Source of the DNA: Mesorhizobium metallidurans STM 2683 | Lineage (GTDB): Bacteria; Pseudomonadota; Alphaproteobacteria; Rhizobiales; Rhizobiaceae | DNA length: 64,000 nt | NCBI RefSeq assembly: GCF_000350085.1 | Contig: NZ_CAUM01000134.1 | Location: 1 to 64,000, forward strand | Direction: 5' to 3' | Shown here: piece after piece, positions 11,712 through 23,786 of the stretch | Numbering within the stretch: the stretch's first letter is position 1 | Layout: the number at the start of each line of letters is the position of its first letter | Program-made: the position numbers and the translations under genes | Notes under the pieces: generated by a model | The model's input: only the letters and a program-made list of their open reading frames with translations | Told to the model about the DNA's origin: nothing | Databases searched by the model: none

Positions 11712-13019
11712 TTAGAAACTGTCTCTCAACCACTGACTCATTCGATGCAGTTTTCCGCCCGTTCCGGTCATTCTCAGACCGGAAATGCCTTTCGCCGGAT
11801 GGCTCTCGAAGCTCGCCATCTGCGGGTAGATCAAAAGCCCGACCGGCGTCGAGAAAGCCGGTCCCTTGGCCGCCTCCGGCAGGCCCGCCACGCCGAGCGG
11901 CCGGCCGATGCGCACATTGCGTCCGAGAATCCGGCGCGCCGCCTCCGGCAGGCCGGAAAGCTGGCTGGCGCCGCCTGTCAGCACCACGCGCTTGCCGACG
12001 GCATTGCCGTAGCCGGACTTGTTCAGCCGGTCGCGCAACAGTTCGAGCGTCTCGTCGATGCGCGCGCGGATGATGCGCGTCATCACCGAACGCGGTATCT
12101 GCAACGGCACCTCGCCTTCCTCGCCGATCGGCTGGATCGACACCAGGTCGCGGTCGTCGGCGCTGCCGGGCAGCGCGGAGCCATGCATCACCTTCAGCCT
12201 CTCGGCGGCGTCGAGCGAGGTCGACAGGCCCTTGGCCATGTCCAGCGTGACGTGGTTGCCGCCGATGGCGATGGCGTCGCCATGCACGAACTTGCCTTCC
12301 GAAAACACCGAGATCGTCGTCGTGCCGCCGCCCATGTCGATGCAGGCAGCGCCCATTTCGAGTTCGTCGTCGACCAGTGCGGCCAGCCCGCTGGCATAGG
12401 GCGTCGCCACCATGCGCTCGACCGACAGATGCGAGCGGTTGATGCAGAGCTCCAGGTTGCGCAACGGAGCAGCGTCGCCCGTCAGCACATGCATGTCGAC
12501 GCCGAGCCGATCGCCGACCATGCCGCGCGGATCGCGCACCCCGCGCTCGCCGTCCAGCGAAAATCCGACGGGAAGCGAATGGATCACCTCCCGCTCGGCC
12601 CGGAGCGCCTGTTTGGCGCCGGCGGCAAGCACGCGCTTGATGTCGGCCTCGTCGGCCTCATGGCCGCCAAGGTTGATGGTGGCCGAGAATGTCTCGCTCT
12701 TCAGCCGGCCGGCCGTCATGTTGACGATCAGCGAATCCACCGTCAGGCCGGCCATGCGCTCGGCGGCGTCGACGGCAAGGCGGATGGCGTGCTCGGCCCT
12801 GTCGAGATCGATGACGACGCCCGATTTCACGCCTTGCGACTTCTGATGGCCGATGCCGATCACCTGGATGCGATGCGAGCGCCCGCGCAACAGCTTGCCG
12901 TCCTCGCGCGGCTTGAGCTTCGCCACCACGCAGCACACCTTGCTCGAGCCGACATCCAGCACCGTCATGGTGCCGGACCGGCGCGACGAGGCATCGCTGT
13001 TGCCGCCAAGCCAGCTCAT
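11712..13019 (-). CDS. ftsA: Cell division protein FtsA
   Basis: A 435-aa actin-like ATPase that tethers FtsZ to the membrane. The N-terminal phosphate-1 motif is VLDVGSSKVCCVVA. The 1C domain follows, then CIDMGGGTTTISVF (phosphate-2) and VVLTGGASQLSGL (adenosine motif). The C-terminus, ending MSQWLRDSF, is an amphipathic membrane-targeting helix. Its start overlaps the ftsQ stop by 4 bp. Confidence 0.97.
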   Translation of the reverse strand: MSWLGGNSDASSRRSGTMTVLDVGSSKVCCVVAKLKPREDGKLLRGRSHRIQVIGIGHQKSQGVKSGVVIDLDRAEHAIRLAVDAAERMAGLTVDSLIVNMTAGRLKSETFSATINLGGHEADEADIKRVLAAGAKQALRAEREVIHSLPVGFSLDGERGVRDPRGMVGDRLGVDMHVLTGDAAPLRNLELCINRSHLSVERMVATPYASGLAALVDDELEMGAACIDMGGGTTTISVFSEGKFVHGDAIAIGGNHVTLDMAKGLSTSLDAAERLKVMHGSALPGSADDRDLVSIQPIGEEGEVPLQIPRSVMTRIIRARIDETLELLRDRLNKSGYGNAVGKRVVLTGGASQLSGLPEAARRILGRNVRIGRPLGVAGLPEAAKGPAFSTPVGLLIYPQMASFESHPAKGISGLRMTGTGGKLHRMSQWLRDSF

Positions 13020-13957
13020 ATCTTCGTCTCCGGCTTGCGCTTCAGTATTTTAGGCTTTTCGTTGAGCGCGGCCTCGCGCTGCGTCGCCGCTTCCGGCGTC
13101 AGCTGGACGACGAGACGATCGGAAAGGCGCATGTCGACGGCGGCGATGTCGCGCGTCAAAAGCCCGTTCTCATAATCCATCCTGACCAGGTCGGCGATCG
13201 CCTGATCCTCGCCATCCTCGGGAAGCTTGACGGTGATGCCGTTTTCCAGCTTCAGGTCCCAGCGCCGTTCGCCGATGCGGATATAGCCTTTGATCCGCGC
13301 GGCAAGCTCCGGATATTTCTTGATCCTGGAGATGAAATCGGGCGCTTTGGCCGGCGCTCCGGCGCCGACGATCAGCGGCAGCAATGCCTGCTTGCCGCCG
13401 GAGAACGGCGCGATCACATTGCCGGACTTCTCGATGACGGAAAGCTCGCTGCCTTGCTGCCAGAGCGCGAAGGGCTCGCGCTCCTCGACGCGCACCTCCA
13501 GCGTGTGCGGATAGACCTTGCGCACCGCCGCGACCTCGATCCACGGCAGCGTGGCAATGCGCTCCCGCGCGGCCTCGGCGTCGAACCCGATCAGCGAAGT
13601 CCAGCCGTCAAGCTCCAGCCCCTCGAGAATATCGATCTCGGAGGTTTCGCGATTGCCGACCACCTTGATCTGGTCGACGGCAAAGCCGGTGCGGGCAGTG
13701 ATGCTCTGGACGATGCTGTCGACATGTCCGCCGAGATAGGCGCCATAGGCGCCACTCGACGCCAGAAGCACCGCCGACAGGATTGCGGCGGAGAAAGGCG
13801 GCGCCTCAAAGTCACCCTCGCCCAGGCGCGCCAAAACGCGCACCGGCCGGCGAAGCAGGCGCGGCAATACGAAATGGTCGAACGACAACGGCATGCCGAA
13901 CAGCGTCGGCCCGGCCGCGCCCCTCTCCTTGCCCTGTCCCCACCTCAACGCAAACAC
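13016..13957 (-). CDS. ftsQ: Cell division protein FtsQ
   Basis: A 313-aa bitopic divisome protein. The cytoplasmic N-terminus is followed by one membrane segment ([22 protein letters not shown]). Next come a POTRA domain ([22 protein letters not shown]) and the FtsQ beta domain. The GTG at 13955-13957 is chosen because GGAGG sits 7 nt upstream, inside the end of ddl; this gives a 13-bp overlap with ddl. An in-frame ATG at 13978 and another at 13894 are alternatives. Confidence 0.94.
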   Translation of the reverse strand: MFALRWGQGKERGAAGPTLFGMPLSFDHFVLPRLLRRPVRVLARLGEGDFEAPPFSAAILSAVLLASSGAYGAYLGGHVDSIVQSITARTGFAVDQIKVVGNRETSEIDILEGLELDGWTSLIGFDAEAARERIATLPWIEVAAVRKVYPHTLEVRVEEREPFALWQQGSELSVIEKSGNVIAPFSGGKQALLPLIVGAGAPAKAPDFISRIKKYPELAARIKGYIRIGERRWDLKLENGITVKLPEDGEDQAIADLVRMDYENGLLTRDIAAVDMRLSDRLVVQLTPEAATQREAALNEKPKILKRKPETKI

Positions 13958-14871
13958 GAAGCGTCCTCCACCATCCAACTCAACAAATCGCCGAACGAGT
14001 GTCCCGCTTGCGCGGCGATTTCGGGCACCAAGGATGTCGGCGTCATGCCAGGCTGAGTGTTGATCTCGAGCCAGACAATTTCGCCGTTTTCGGAGTGACG
14101 ATCGTCATAGCGGAAGTCCGACCGGGAAACGCCCCGGCAACCGACAGCTTGGTGAGCCTTGAGCGCCAGTGTCTGTATTTTTTGGTAAATATTCGGTGAA
14201 ATTTTTGCCGGGCATTCGTGTTTTGATCCGCCCGCGACGTATTTTGAATCATAGTCGTAGAAGGAATGGCCGGTCGGTATGACCTCACAGACGCCGAGCG
14301 CGACATCGCCCATCACCGCGCAGGTCAGCTCGCGGCCGTGAATGTAGCGCTCCACCATGACGGTATCGCCATATTTCCAGTCGGACGAGCCGATGACCTG
14401 CGGCGGATGCGACTGACCCTCATGCACGATGACGACGCCGAAGCTCGACCCTTCGCTGACCGGCTTGACCACATAGGGCGGCTTCATCGGATGCTTGTTC
14501 TGGATGGCGAAGCGATCGGTCACCTTCGATTCCGCCACCGGAATGCCGGAAGCCTTGGCGATCTTCTTGGCCTGCTCCTTGTTCATGGCCAGCGCCGAAG
14601 CCAGCACGCCGGAATGTGTATAGGCGATCCCCAGATATTCAAGGATGCCCTGGATGGTGCCGTCCTCGCCGAATGGGCCATGCAGCGCATTGAAGGCGAC
14701 GTCGGGCTTGAGTTCACCCAGCACCGATCCGACATCGCGCGAGACATCGACGCGAGTGACCCGGTAGCCTTCATTCTCGAGCGCATCGGCACACGCTTTC
14801 CCCGAGGACAGAGACACGGGCCGCTCGGACGAGAATCCCCCCAGCAGAACGGCCACATGCTTGCTTTTCAT
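13945..14871 (-). CDS. ddl: D-alanine--D-alanine ligase
   Basis: A 308-aa ATP-grasp enzyme making D-Ala-D-Ala for peptidoglycan. Visible motifs are [16 protein letters not shown], the Gly-rich loop EGSSFGV, and the C-terminal [18 protein letters not shown] metal-binding block. It starts with [12 protein letters not shown] and is the first gene after a 322-bp gap, so it likely heads a ddl-ftsQAZ transcription unit. Bases about 14160-14260 (residues around [10 protein letters not shown]) are clearly less GC-rich than the neighbours, with AAA and ATT codons. Confidence 0.97.
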   Translation of the reverse strand: MKSKHVAVLLGGFSSERPVSLSSGKACADALENEGYRVTRVDVSRDVGSVLGELKPDVAFNALHGPFGEDGTIQGILEYLGIAYTHSGVLASALAMNKEQAKKIAKASGIPVAESKVTDRFAIQNKHPMKPPYVVKPVSEGSSFGVVIVHEGQSHPPQVIGSSDWKYGDTVMVERYIHGRELTCAVMGDVALGVCEVIPTGHSFYDYDSKYVAGGSKHECPAKISPNIYQKIQTLALKAHQAVGCRGVSRSDFRYDDRHSENGEIVWLEINTQPGMTPTSLVPEIAAQAGHSFGDLLSWMVEDASCLR

Positions 14872-15194
14872 TTCCCGTCATCCCCTCTCACGGCGGGCCG
14901 GCAACTCTCGATCAGAGCGGTCCTTGCTCTCACGATTTCCGCGACCTTGAGTCCGAGTCTCCCGGCAGGTTGCCCCCCAGACGGAAAACGCGGGAACGCG
15001 TCGAACGACTCAAATCAGGAAACGCTTTCAGGCAGAGAATCAGAGAGTTGATTCACTGGCAAGTCCTTACGATTCCGAGAGATTCACTTTCCGTAAAAAC
15101 GGCCATAAAAATTGCGTTGTGAGTCTTTGGCGCAACGGTCGCGCGGTGATTCACATCGTTTGAAGTTCAAGCATTACATGAACATCAGATCGCG
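14872..15194 (-). promoter_or_regulatory. ddl-ftsQAZ upstream region with nine GANTC sites
   Basis: This is a gene-free 322-bp gap. GANTC pentamers (the CcrM methylation target in alphaproteobacteria) occur at 14949, 14955, 15007, 15037, 15050, 15071, 15081, 15121 and 15148. That is nine in 204 bp, against about 0.7 expected by base composition. Two of them form the inverted pair GAATCA/TGATTC (15037-15054). CcrM/GcrA methylation-dependent control of ftsZ-type promoters is known in Caulobacter; its use here is inferred from the sites only. Confidence 0.7.
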
Positions 15195-16160
15195 CTAAAG
15201 CAATTGCCCGAGAAACTCCTGCACCGCATGCCCCGGCCGGAACTCGCCGACGCGCTTGATTTCCCATTGTAGCCGGATTCCTGAATTCTCGAGCACGCGC
15301 GTGCGCACCGTCTCGCCGAGATATTCGAGGTCGTAGCCGGTCGCGGTTCCGGTGTTGATCATGAAGTTGCAATGCATTGGCGACATCTGCGCGCCGCCGA
15401 TCATCAGCCCCCGGCACCCCGCCTTGTCGATCTCCTTCCAGGCCGAGGTGCCTTCAGGATTCTTGAAGGTCGAGCCGCCGGTCTTTTCCCGGATCGGCTG
15501 CACTGTCTCGCGATGATGCTGGACGGCATCCATCGCCGCCTTGATCGTGGCCTTGTCTTCCAGCGCGCCTTCGAACAAGGCCGAGGTGAAGATCAGCCCG
15601 GAAGGTGCTGCCGAATGGCGATAGGCGTAGCCCATGTCGGCATTGCTCAGCGTATGCGCATTGCCTTTGCGGTCGAGCGCCCGCACCTCGACGACGCGCT
15701 CGCGCGTCTCGACGCCATTGGCGCCGGCGTTCATCCGCAGCGCCCCGCCGATGGCGCCTGGAATGCCGTGGTAGAAATGGAATCCGCCGATGCCCGCCTC
15801 GTAGGCCGCTGCGGCAAGGCGCTTGTCGGGCGTGGCGGCGCCCGCCTTGATCCTCGTCGGGCCGATCGTCTCGGCCTCGCCAAAACCCTTGGCCGAAAGC
15901 CGGATGACGAAGCCCGCCACGCCGCCATCACGCACCAGAAGGTTCGAGCCGACACCGACGATGGTCAGCGGGATCTCTTCGGGAACCGCCTTCAGGAACG
16001 CGGCGAGATCTTCCTCGTCCGCCGGCTGGAACAGCGCGTCGGCAAGCCCGCCGGCGCGGAACCAGGTGATCTTGTCCATCTCGGCATTGGGCGTGATGCG
16101 GCCGCGCAGGCCGGCAAGCCGGTCGCCAAGCTTGTCGATCAATGCCTGGCCGCGCATCAT
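15195..16160 (-). CDS. murB: UDP-N-acetylmuramate dehydrogenase MurB
   Basis: A 321-aa FAD enzyme reducing enolpyruvyl-UDP-GlcNAc to UDP-MurNAc. The motifs [32 protein letters not shown] and the catalytic Ser region GSTFKNPEG are visible; it is a type I MurB. The ATG at 16158-16160 overlaps the murC stop by 4 bp (ATGA) and fits the conserved N-terminus, although the frame is open to 16202. The next gene, ddl, follows after 322 bp. Confidence 0.97.
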   Translation of the reverse strand: MMRGQALIDKLGDRLAGLRGRITPNAEMDKITWFRAGGLADALFQPADEEDLAAFLKAVPEEIPLTIVGVGSNLLVRDGGVAGFVIRLSAKGFGEAETIGPTRIKAGAATPDKRLAAAAYEAGIGGFHFYHGIPGAIGGALRMNAGANGVETRERVVEVRALDRKGNAHTLSNADMGYAYRHSAAPSGLIFTSALFEGALEDKATIKAAMDAVQHHRETVQPIREKTGGSTFKNPEGTSAWKEIDKAGCRGLMIGGAQMSPMHCNFMINTGTATGYDLEYLGETVRTRVLENSGIRLQWEIKRVGEFRPGHAVQEFLGQLL

Positions 16161-17566
16161 GACACGCTTCCGCCGAGTTCCCTGGGCAGCGCATAGGCCC
16201 ATTGGGTGATGTTGCCGGCGCCGAGGAAGATGACGAAATCGCCTGGTTTGGCCAGATCGCGGATAACCGGCGCGATTGCCGCCGGGCCTTCGATGTAGCG
16301 GGCGTCGCGATGGCCGCCGGCGCGGATGCGCGACACCAGCGCATCCGATGTCACCCCGTCGATCGGCTCTTCGCCCGCCGCGTAGACCGGCGCCACCATC
16401 ACGGTGTCGGCGTCGTTGAAGCAGGCGGAAAACTCGTTGAACAGATCATGCAGCCGGGTGTAGCGATGCGGCTGGGCAATGGCGATGACGCGGCCCTTGG
16501 TGGCGCTGCGCGCCGCCTTCAGCACCGCCGAGATCTCGACCGGATGGTGGCCGTAATCGTCGTAGACGTCGACGCCGTTCCACGAGCCGGTATGGGTGAA
16601 GCGGCGCTTGACGCCGGCGAAGGACGACAGGCCCTTCTTGATCGCCTCCGCGGAAAGGCCAAGCTCATGCGCCACGGCAATCGCCGCCGTCGCATTGGAG
16701 ACGTTGTGGCGGCCAGGCATCGGCAGGCGCAGGTCTGATATCGTCGTCTGGCCGCGCGTCTTGCGGTCGCGGATCACCACGTCGAACTCCGAGGTCGCAC
16801 CCGCCATGCGGTGGTTGGTGAAGCGCACATCGGCCTGCGCATTCTCGCCATAGGTGATGACGCGCCGGTCCTCGATGCGGCCGACCAGCGCCTGCACTTC
16901 CGGATGGTCGGTGCACATCACGCCGAAGCCGTAGAACGGCACGTTCTCGACGAACTGGCGGAACGCCTCGCGCACATTGTCGAACGAGCCGTAATGGTCG
17001 AGATGCTCGGGATCGATGTTGGTGACGACGGCGATGTCGGCCGGCAGCTTCAGGAAGGTGCCGTCGCTCTCGTCGGCCTCGACCACCATCCATTCGCCAT
17101 CGCCCATGCGGGCGTTGGTGCCATACGCATTGATGATGCCGCCGTTGATGACGGTCGGATCGAGCCCGCCTGCTTCGAGCAGCGTCGCCACCATCGAGGT
17201 CGTGGTCGTCTTGCCATGCGTGCCGCCGATCGCCACCGCCTGGCGGAAGCGCATCAATTCGGCCAGCATTTCCGCGCGCCGCACGATGGGCAGCAGCTTT
17301 TCGCGCGCGGCCTTCAGTTCCGGATTGGATTTCTTGATCGCGGTCGAGACGACGATCACCTCGGCGTCGCCGATATTGTCGGCCTGATGGCCGACGAAGC
17401 ATTCGATGCCCTTGTCGCGCAGCCGGTGCACATTGGCGCTGTCGGCCTGGTCTGACCCCTGCACCTTATAGCCGAGATTGTGCAGCACCTCGGCGATGCC
17501 GCTCATGCCGATACCGCCAATGCCGATGAAATGCACAAGGCCGATCGTCTGCGGCATCTTCATCAA
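16157..17566 (-). CDS. murC: UDP-N-acetylmuramate--L-alanine ligase MurC
   Basis: A 469-aa Mur ligase adding L-Ala to UDP-MurNAc in the cytoplasm. The N-terminal Rossmann motif is [14 protein letters not shown] and the ATP loop is [11 protein letters not shown]. The central-domain motif is [13 protein letters not shown] and the C-terminal domain has DDYGHHPVE. Length is normal. It overlaps murG by 4 bp upstream and murB by 4 bp downstream. Confidence 0.98.
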   Translation of the reverse strand: MMKMPQTIGLVHFIGIGGIGMSGIAEVLHNLGYKVQGSDQADSANVHRLRDKGIECFVGHQADNIGDAEVIVVSTAIKKSNPELKAAREKLLPIVRRAEMLAELMRFRQAVAIGGTHGKTTTTSMVATLLEAGGLDPTVINGGIINAYGTNARMGDGEWMVVEADESDGTFLKLPADIAVVTNIDPEHLDHYGSFDNVREAFRQFVENVPFYGFGVMCTDHPEVQALVGRIEDRRVITYGENAQADVRFTNHRMAGATSEFDVVIRDRKTRGQTTISDLRLPMPGRHNVSNATAAIAVAHELGLSAEAIKKGLSSFAGVKRRFTHTGSWNGVDVYDDYGHHPVEISAVLKAARSATKGRVIAIAQPHRYTRLHDLFNEFSACFNDADTVMVAPVYAAGEEPIDGVTSDALVSRIRAGGHRDARYIEGPAAIAPVIRDLAKPGDFVIFLGAGNITQWAYALPRELGGSVS

Positions 17567-18687
17567 TGCGTCTCCTTCCTGAATTCCGAAACGGTTTTCC
17601 TCGACGCAATAGCCTCTGTCAGATCGGCGAGCAACCGCGCCGCATCCGGTTTTCCGGCCGATTTCGCCGCCGCCGCCATCGTGGCGAGCCGCTCCGGATC
17701 GTCTATCAGCCCACCGACCAGTGCGGCGATGCGTTCGGGCGAGAGCGAGGATTGCGCATGTACCTCCGCACCTCCTGCCGCGGCAAGGGCCGCGGCGTTG
17801 GCCGCCTGGTCGTGGTCGAGCGCATGCGGATAGGGCACCAGCAGCGCCGGGCGGCCGACCACTGCGATTTCCGACACGGTCGACGCGCCGGATCGCGACA
17901 TCACCAGATGCGCCGCAGCCATACGCGCCGCCATGTCGGTGAAGAACGGCGACACCTCGGCCTCTATGCCAAGAGCGGCATAGGCAGCCTTCACCTTCTC
18001 CACATCCTCGGCGCGTGCCTGCTGCGTGATACCAAGCCGCTTGCGCTGTGCGTCGGAAAGCAGCGCGATCGCCGGCGGCACCGCATCGGAAAAGAACTGT
18101 GCGCCCTGGCTGCCGCCGAACACCAGGAACCGGAACGGCTGCTTGCCTGTGGACGCGCTGTAGGGCGTCCTTGCCGCCTCCAGCACTTGCGGCCTGACCG
18201 GATTGCCTGTCGTCACCGTCTTGACGCCCGCCGCACTGGCATCCTGTGGCAGGAACCCGCCGGCGATGGCGTCGACGCGGCCTGCCAGCGCCCGGTTGGC
18301 GCGCCCCATCACCGCGTTCTGCTCGTGGATCAGCGTCGGCACCTTGCGCCGCGTCGCCGCATAGAGCGGCGGCAGCGTCGGATAACCGCCGAAGCCGACG
18401 ACCACGGCGGGCTTGATCCGGCCGATCACGGCGGAGGCCTGGCGCACCCCGCGCCAGATCTTCCAGAAGGCGGCAAGCACGGCGAAAGGACTTTTCGAAC
18501 CCATCGTCGCCGACTGGATCGGATGGATGCTGGCCGCCGGGAACTGGCCGGCAAAACGCTCGGCACGATCATCGGTTGCCAGATGCACCGTCCAGCCGCG
18601 CCGGTTCAGTTCATGCGCCAGCGCCTCGGCCGGGAACAGATGCCCGCCGGTGCCGCCTGCCGTCAGAAGAATGACCCCCTTCGCCAT
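17563..18687 (-). CDS. murG: UDP-N-acetylglucosamine--N-acetylmuramyl-(pentapeptide) transferase MurG
   Basis: A 374-aa GT-B glycosyltransferase converting lipid I to lipid II at the inner membrane face. Motifs are [10 protein letters not shown] at the N-terminus, GGSQGA mid-protein, and the donor-binding block [23 protein letters not shown]. The ATG at 18685-18687 lies one base after the ftsW stop. The frame continues to 18723, but those extra codons lie inside ftsW and are not conserved-looking. Confidence 0.97.
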   Translation of the reverse strand: MAKGVILLTAGGTGGHLFPAEALAHELNRRGWTVHLATDDRAERFAGQFPAASIHPIQSATMGSKSPFAVLAAFWKIWRGVRQASAVIGRIKPAVVVGFGGYPTLPPLYAATRRKVPTLIHEQNAVMGRANRALAGRVDAIAGGFLPQDASAAGVKTVTTGNPVRPQVLEAARTPYSASTGKQPFRFLVFGGSQGAQFFSDAVPPAIALLSDAQRKRLGITQQARAEDVEKVKAAYAALGIEAEVSPFFTDMAARMAAAHLVMSRSGASTVSEIAVVGRPALLVPYPHALDHDQAANAAALAAAGGAEVHAQSSLSPERIAALVGGLIDDPERLATMAAAAKSAGKPDAARLLADLTEAIASRKTVSEFRKETH

Positions 18688-18688
18688 T

Positions 18689-19839
18689 TCATTCCGCCGG
18701 CATGGCGCGCGCCGCCGGTGCAAAGCCCATCTGCTTGCGCCGTTCCGGCCGTTTGCGCGTCAGCGCCAGCACCATGCCCATGGAAATGGCGATGGCGATC
18801 TGCGAGGAGCCGCCATAGGAGATGAACGGCAGGGTCATGCCCTTGGCCGGCATCAGCTGCAGATTGACGGCCATGTTGATGACCGACTGCAGGCCGAAGA
18901 CGGTGACCAGGCCGCCAACCGCATAGCGCGTGAAATCATCCTGCTCCTTCAGCGCCGTGTTGAGGCCGCGCAACACGATGAAGGCGAAGATGGACATGAT
19001 GAAGAAGCACATGATCAGCCCGAATTCCTCGCCGGCGACCGAAAAGACGAAGTCGGCGTGGCTGTCCGGTATCAAACGCTTGACGGTGCCCTCGCCCGGC
19101 CCGACGCCGAACCATCCGCCATTGATCAGCGCCTCGCGGCCCATGTCGACCTGGAACGTGTCGCCCTCGCCGGTCATGAAGCGGTCGATGCGGCCGGCGA
19201 CGTGCGGGAACACCGTATAGGCGGCGAACACGCCGCCAATGCCGGCCGCGCCCAGCGCGATGATCCACAGCCATGGCAATCCGGCCATGAAGAACATCAC
19301 CCCCCAGGTGCCGAGCACCAGCATGGTCTGGCCGAAATCCGGCTGCGCCACCAACAGCGAGATGACAAGGGCCAGCAGCAGCATGGCGAACAGATTGCCT
19401 GGAATGTCGGGCTGGCGCTTGTGCTCGGCAAACAGCCAGGCGCAGATGATGACGAAGGCCGGCTTCAGGAATTCCGATGGCTGGATCGACAGGCCGGCAA
19501 GCGACACCCAGCGCCGCGCGCCCTTCACCTCGACGCCGATGTAAAGCACCGCCACCATCAGGACCAGCGTGATGCACAGCATGACCAGCGCCATGCGCCT
19601 GATCTGCCGCGATTCAAGGAAGGAGACCGCCAGCATCACGCCAAGCGCTGGAATGGTGAAGATGATCTGCCGTGTGGCGAAGTGGAAGCTGCCGAGGCCG
19701 ATGCGCTCGGCCACCGCCGGGCTGGCCGCGAAGGACAGCACGATGCCAAGCCCCATCAGCGACAGGAACGCTGCCAGGAACCAGCGATCGACCGTCCACC
19801 ACCAGGTGGCGACCGGGCTTTTGTCGAGACGGCTTTGCA

Positions 19840-19840
<1 letters not shown>
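18689..19840 (-). CDS. ftsW: SEDS-family peptidoglycan glycosyltransferase FtsW
   Basis: A 383-aa polytopic membrane protein (about 10 segments) of the SEDS family, the septal peptidoglycan polymerase partner of FtsI. It contains [18 protein letters not shown], the extracytoplasmic loop [23 protein letters not shown], and a C-terminal ending in a basic cytoplasmic tail. Its first base is shared with the last base of murD, and murG follows after one base, so translation is tightly coupled. Confidence 0.96.
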
Positions 19841-21240
<1,400 letters not shown>

Positions 21241-21248
21241 GCGGCCTC

Positions 21249-22331
21249 CTATCTGAGCTTCAGGGTCGACAGGCCGACCAATGCCAGGATGACGGCGATG
21301 ATCCAGAAGCGGATCACCACCTGGCTCTCGGTCCAGCCGAGCTTTTCGAAGTGATGATGGATCGGCGCCATCAGGAACACGCGCTTGCCGGTCATCTTGA
21401 AATAGCCGACCTGGATGATGACCGACAGGATCTCCACCACGAACAGCCCGCCGACGATGACCAGCACGATCTCATGCTTGGTGGCGACCGCGACCGTGCC
21501 GATCAGGCCGCCCAGCGCCAGCGAGCCGGTATCGCCCATGAAGATCGCCGCCGGCGGTGCGTTGAACCACAGGAAGCCGAGGCCGGCGCCGATGACCGCG
21601 CCGAGAACCACCGCCAGTTCGCCGGTGCCGGGCACGAAATGGATCTGCAGATATTCGGCGAACACCGCGTTGCCGGAGAGGTAGGCGATGACGCCGAAGG
21701 ACGCCGCCGCGATCATGATCGGTACGATCGCCAGGCCGTCGAGACCATCGGTCAGGTTGACAGCATTGCCGGCGCCAACAATGACGAAGCAGGAGAACGG
21801 GATGAAGAACCAGCCGAGATTGACGAGAAATTCCTTGGCGAAGGGAAAAGTCAGCGACGACGAGAACGGCGCCTGGCCGTTGTGCATGATCACCCAGGCG
21901 GCAATGCCGGCGATGACGAATTCGAGCCCGAGCCGCGCCTTGCCGGAAAAGCCGAGATGCGATTGCTTGGTCACCTTGAGATAGTCGTCATAAAAGCCGA
22001 TCGAGCCGAAACCGAGCGTCACCAGCAGCACCACCCAGACATAGATGCTGGAAAGGTTGGCCCACAGAAGCGAGGAGCCGACGATGCCGCACAGGATCAT
22101 CAGTCCGCCCATCGTCGGCGTGCCGGCCTTCTTGAAATGCGTCTGCGGCCCGTCGGCGCGGATCGGCTGGCCCTTGCCTTGCCTGAGCCGCAGCGAATTG
22201 ATGATGGCCGGTCCGAAGATGAAGACGATCAACGCGGCGGTGATCAGCGCCCCGCCGGTGCGGAAGGTTATGTAGCGAAAGACGTTGAAGACCGAGATCT
22301 TGTCCGCGAAATCGACGAGCAGTGTAAGCAT
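21249..22331 (-). CDS. mraY: Phospho-N-acetylmuramoyl-pentapeptide transferase MraY
   Basis: A 360-aa membrane enzyme with about 10 transmembrane segments making lipid I from UDP-MurNAc-pentapeptide and undecaprenyl phosphate. Catalytic Asp motifs are visible: [17 protein letters not shown] and [12 protein letters not shown]. The cytoplasmic [11 protein letters not shown] loop near the C-terminus is characteristic. It lies 21 bp after murF. Confidence 0.98.
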   Translation of the reverse strand: MLTLLVDFADKISVFNVFRYITFRTGGALITAALIVFIFGPAIINSLRLRQGKGQPIRADGPQTHFKKAGTPTMGGLMILCGIVGSSLLWANLSSIYVWVVLLVTLGFGSIGFYDDYLKVTKQSHLGFSGKARLGLEFVIAGIAAWVIMHNGQAPFSSSLTFPFAKEFLVNLGWFFIPFSCFVIVGAGNAVNLTDGLDGLAIVPIMIAAASFGVIAYLSGNAVFAEYLQIHFVPGTGELAVVLGAVIGAGLGFLWFNAPPAAIFMGDTGSLALGGLIGTVAVATKHEIVLVIVGGLFVVEILSVIIQVGYFKMTGKRVFLMAPIHHHFEKLGWTESQVVIRFWIIAVILALVGLSTLKLR

Positions 22332-22352
22332 GCGTTCCCCCGGGAGTTGACC

Positions 22353-23786
22353 CTAGGTCTGTTTACTGGTTGCGGCTTGCGCCGGAAATTTGCCGAGCAA
22401 CGCCTCGACCAGCTTTGAAAACCCGATGCCTTTCGACGATTTGATCATCACCACGTCGCCCGGCTTCAATGTCGACAGCAGCACCGGCTTCAGGTCCTCG
22501 GCGCCGGCGCGATATTCCGTCTTGATCTCGTCAGGCAGGATGTCGGCCAGCGCCCGCATCTCCGGGCCGCCGAGAAAGACCGTGCGGGTGTCGGTGCCGA
22601 CGATGAGATCGGCGAGCGCGGCATGCAGCTTCGCCGAGTGGTCGCCGAGTTCCAGCATGTCGCCAAGCACGGCGATGCGCCTGCCTTCGCCCGACACCGG
22701 CGTCGCATTGAGCAGCGCCATTGCCGCGCCCATCGACGCCGGATTGGCGTTGTAGCTCTCGTCGATCAGCGTGATCGACCCCTTGGGGTGGCGCAGCACA
22801 TGACGCTTGCCGCGTCCGCGTTCGGCTGAAAGATCGGCCAGCGCCATCGCCACCCGGGTGATATCGGCGCCGACCAGATGCGCGGCGCCAAGCACCGCCA
22901 GCACATTCTGCACCATATGCCGGCCGGGCGCGCCGATACGTGCCGTGACCTCCTGCCCGCCGATCTTGGCGGTGATGACCGAATGATCGGCATAGAGCAC
23001 GCATTTGACCAGCTTGAAGGTCGCGCGGGCATTTTCGCCGAAGCCGTAGACATGCTCGATGCCTGCGTCTTTCGCCATCTTGCCCAAGAGCTTCGAGCGC
23101 GGATCGTCGCGGTTAAGCAGCGCCGCGCCGCCCGGCTCCAGACCTTCGAAAATCTCGGCCTTGGCCTTGGCGATCTCATCGAGGTTGCGGAAGAAGCCGA
23201 GATGCGCCGCCGCGATCAAGGTGATGATGGCGACATGCGGCCGGACCATCTTGACCAGCGGCCGGATCTCGTCCGGATGGTTCATGCCGATTTCGAAGAC
23301 GGCATAGTCGCAGTCGGTGGGCATCCGCGCCAGCGTCAGCGGCACGCCCCAGTGGTTGTTGAACGATTGAGCCGAGGCATGCACCTTGCCGACAGCCGAC
23401 AGCGCATGGCGCAGCGCCTCCTTGGTGGTGGTCTTGCCCGCCGAACCGGTCACCGCGATTATCTTGGCGTTGGAACGCGCACGGGCGGCAACCCCAAGCT
23501 TTTCAAGTGCGGCCAGCACGTCCGGCACGACGATCATCGGCGCCGTCAGCCGCCCGAGCGCCGGCAATTTGCCCTCGGCGACGACCAGGACGCCGGCGCC
23601 GGCCTTGATGGCGGCGGTCGCGAAGTCATGGCCGTCCATCGCCTCGCCCTTGATGGCGAAGAAGGCCTCGCCCGCCGCAAGGCTGCGGCTGTCGATCGAG
23701 ATGCCGGTGACACCTTCCGGCATCGGGCCGAGCGGCCGCCCATCCATGGCGGCAACCATATCCGCGGAGGTCCACAGGAAACTCAT
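22353..23786 (-). CDS. murF: UDP-N-acetylmuramoyl-tripeptide--D-alanyl-D-alanine ligase MurF
   Basis: A 477-aa Mur ligase joining D-Ala-D-Ala, the Ddl product, to the UDP-MurNAc tripeptide. The P-loop is [16 protein letters not shown], with [11 protein letters not shown] and [13 protein letters not shown] following. It overlaps murE by 4 bp. The C-terminal ending (AAQ/SKQT-type tail) is short and polar. Confidence 0.97.
   Translation of the reverse strand: MSFLWTSADMVAAMDGRPLGPMPEGVTGISIDSRSLAAGEAFFAIKGEAMDGHDFATAAIKAGAGVLVVAEGKLPALGRLTAPMIVVPDVLAALEKLGVAARARSNAKIIAVTGSAGKTTTKEALRHALSAVGKVHASAQSFNNHWGVPLTLARMPTDCDYAVFEIGMNHPDEIRPLVKMVRPHVAIITLIAAAHLGFFRNLDEIAKAKAEIFEGLEPGGAALLNRDDPRSKLLGKMAKDAGIEHVYGFGENARATFKLVKCVLYADHSVITAKIGGQEVTARIGAPGRHMVQNVLAVLGAAHLVGADITRVAMALADLSAERGRGKRHVLRHPKGSITLIDESYNANPASMGAAMALLNATPVSGEGRRIAVLGDMLELGDHSAKLHAALADLIVGTDTRTVFLGGPEMRALADILPDEIKTEYRAGAEDLKPVLLSTLKPGDVVMIKSSKGIGFSKLVEALLGKFPAQAATSKQT

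Noticed and set aside
9984-13175. A 1063-codon open frame on the plus strand
   Set aside because: It is antisense to ftsZ, ftsA and part of ftsQ, and comes from GC-rich third positions. The minus-strand proteins have clear motifs.
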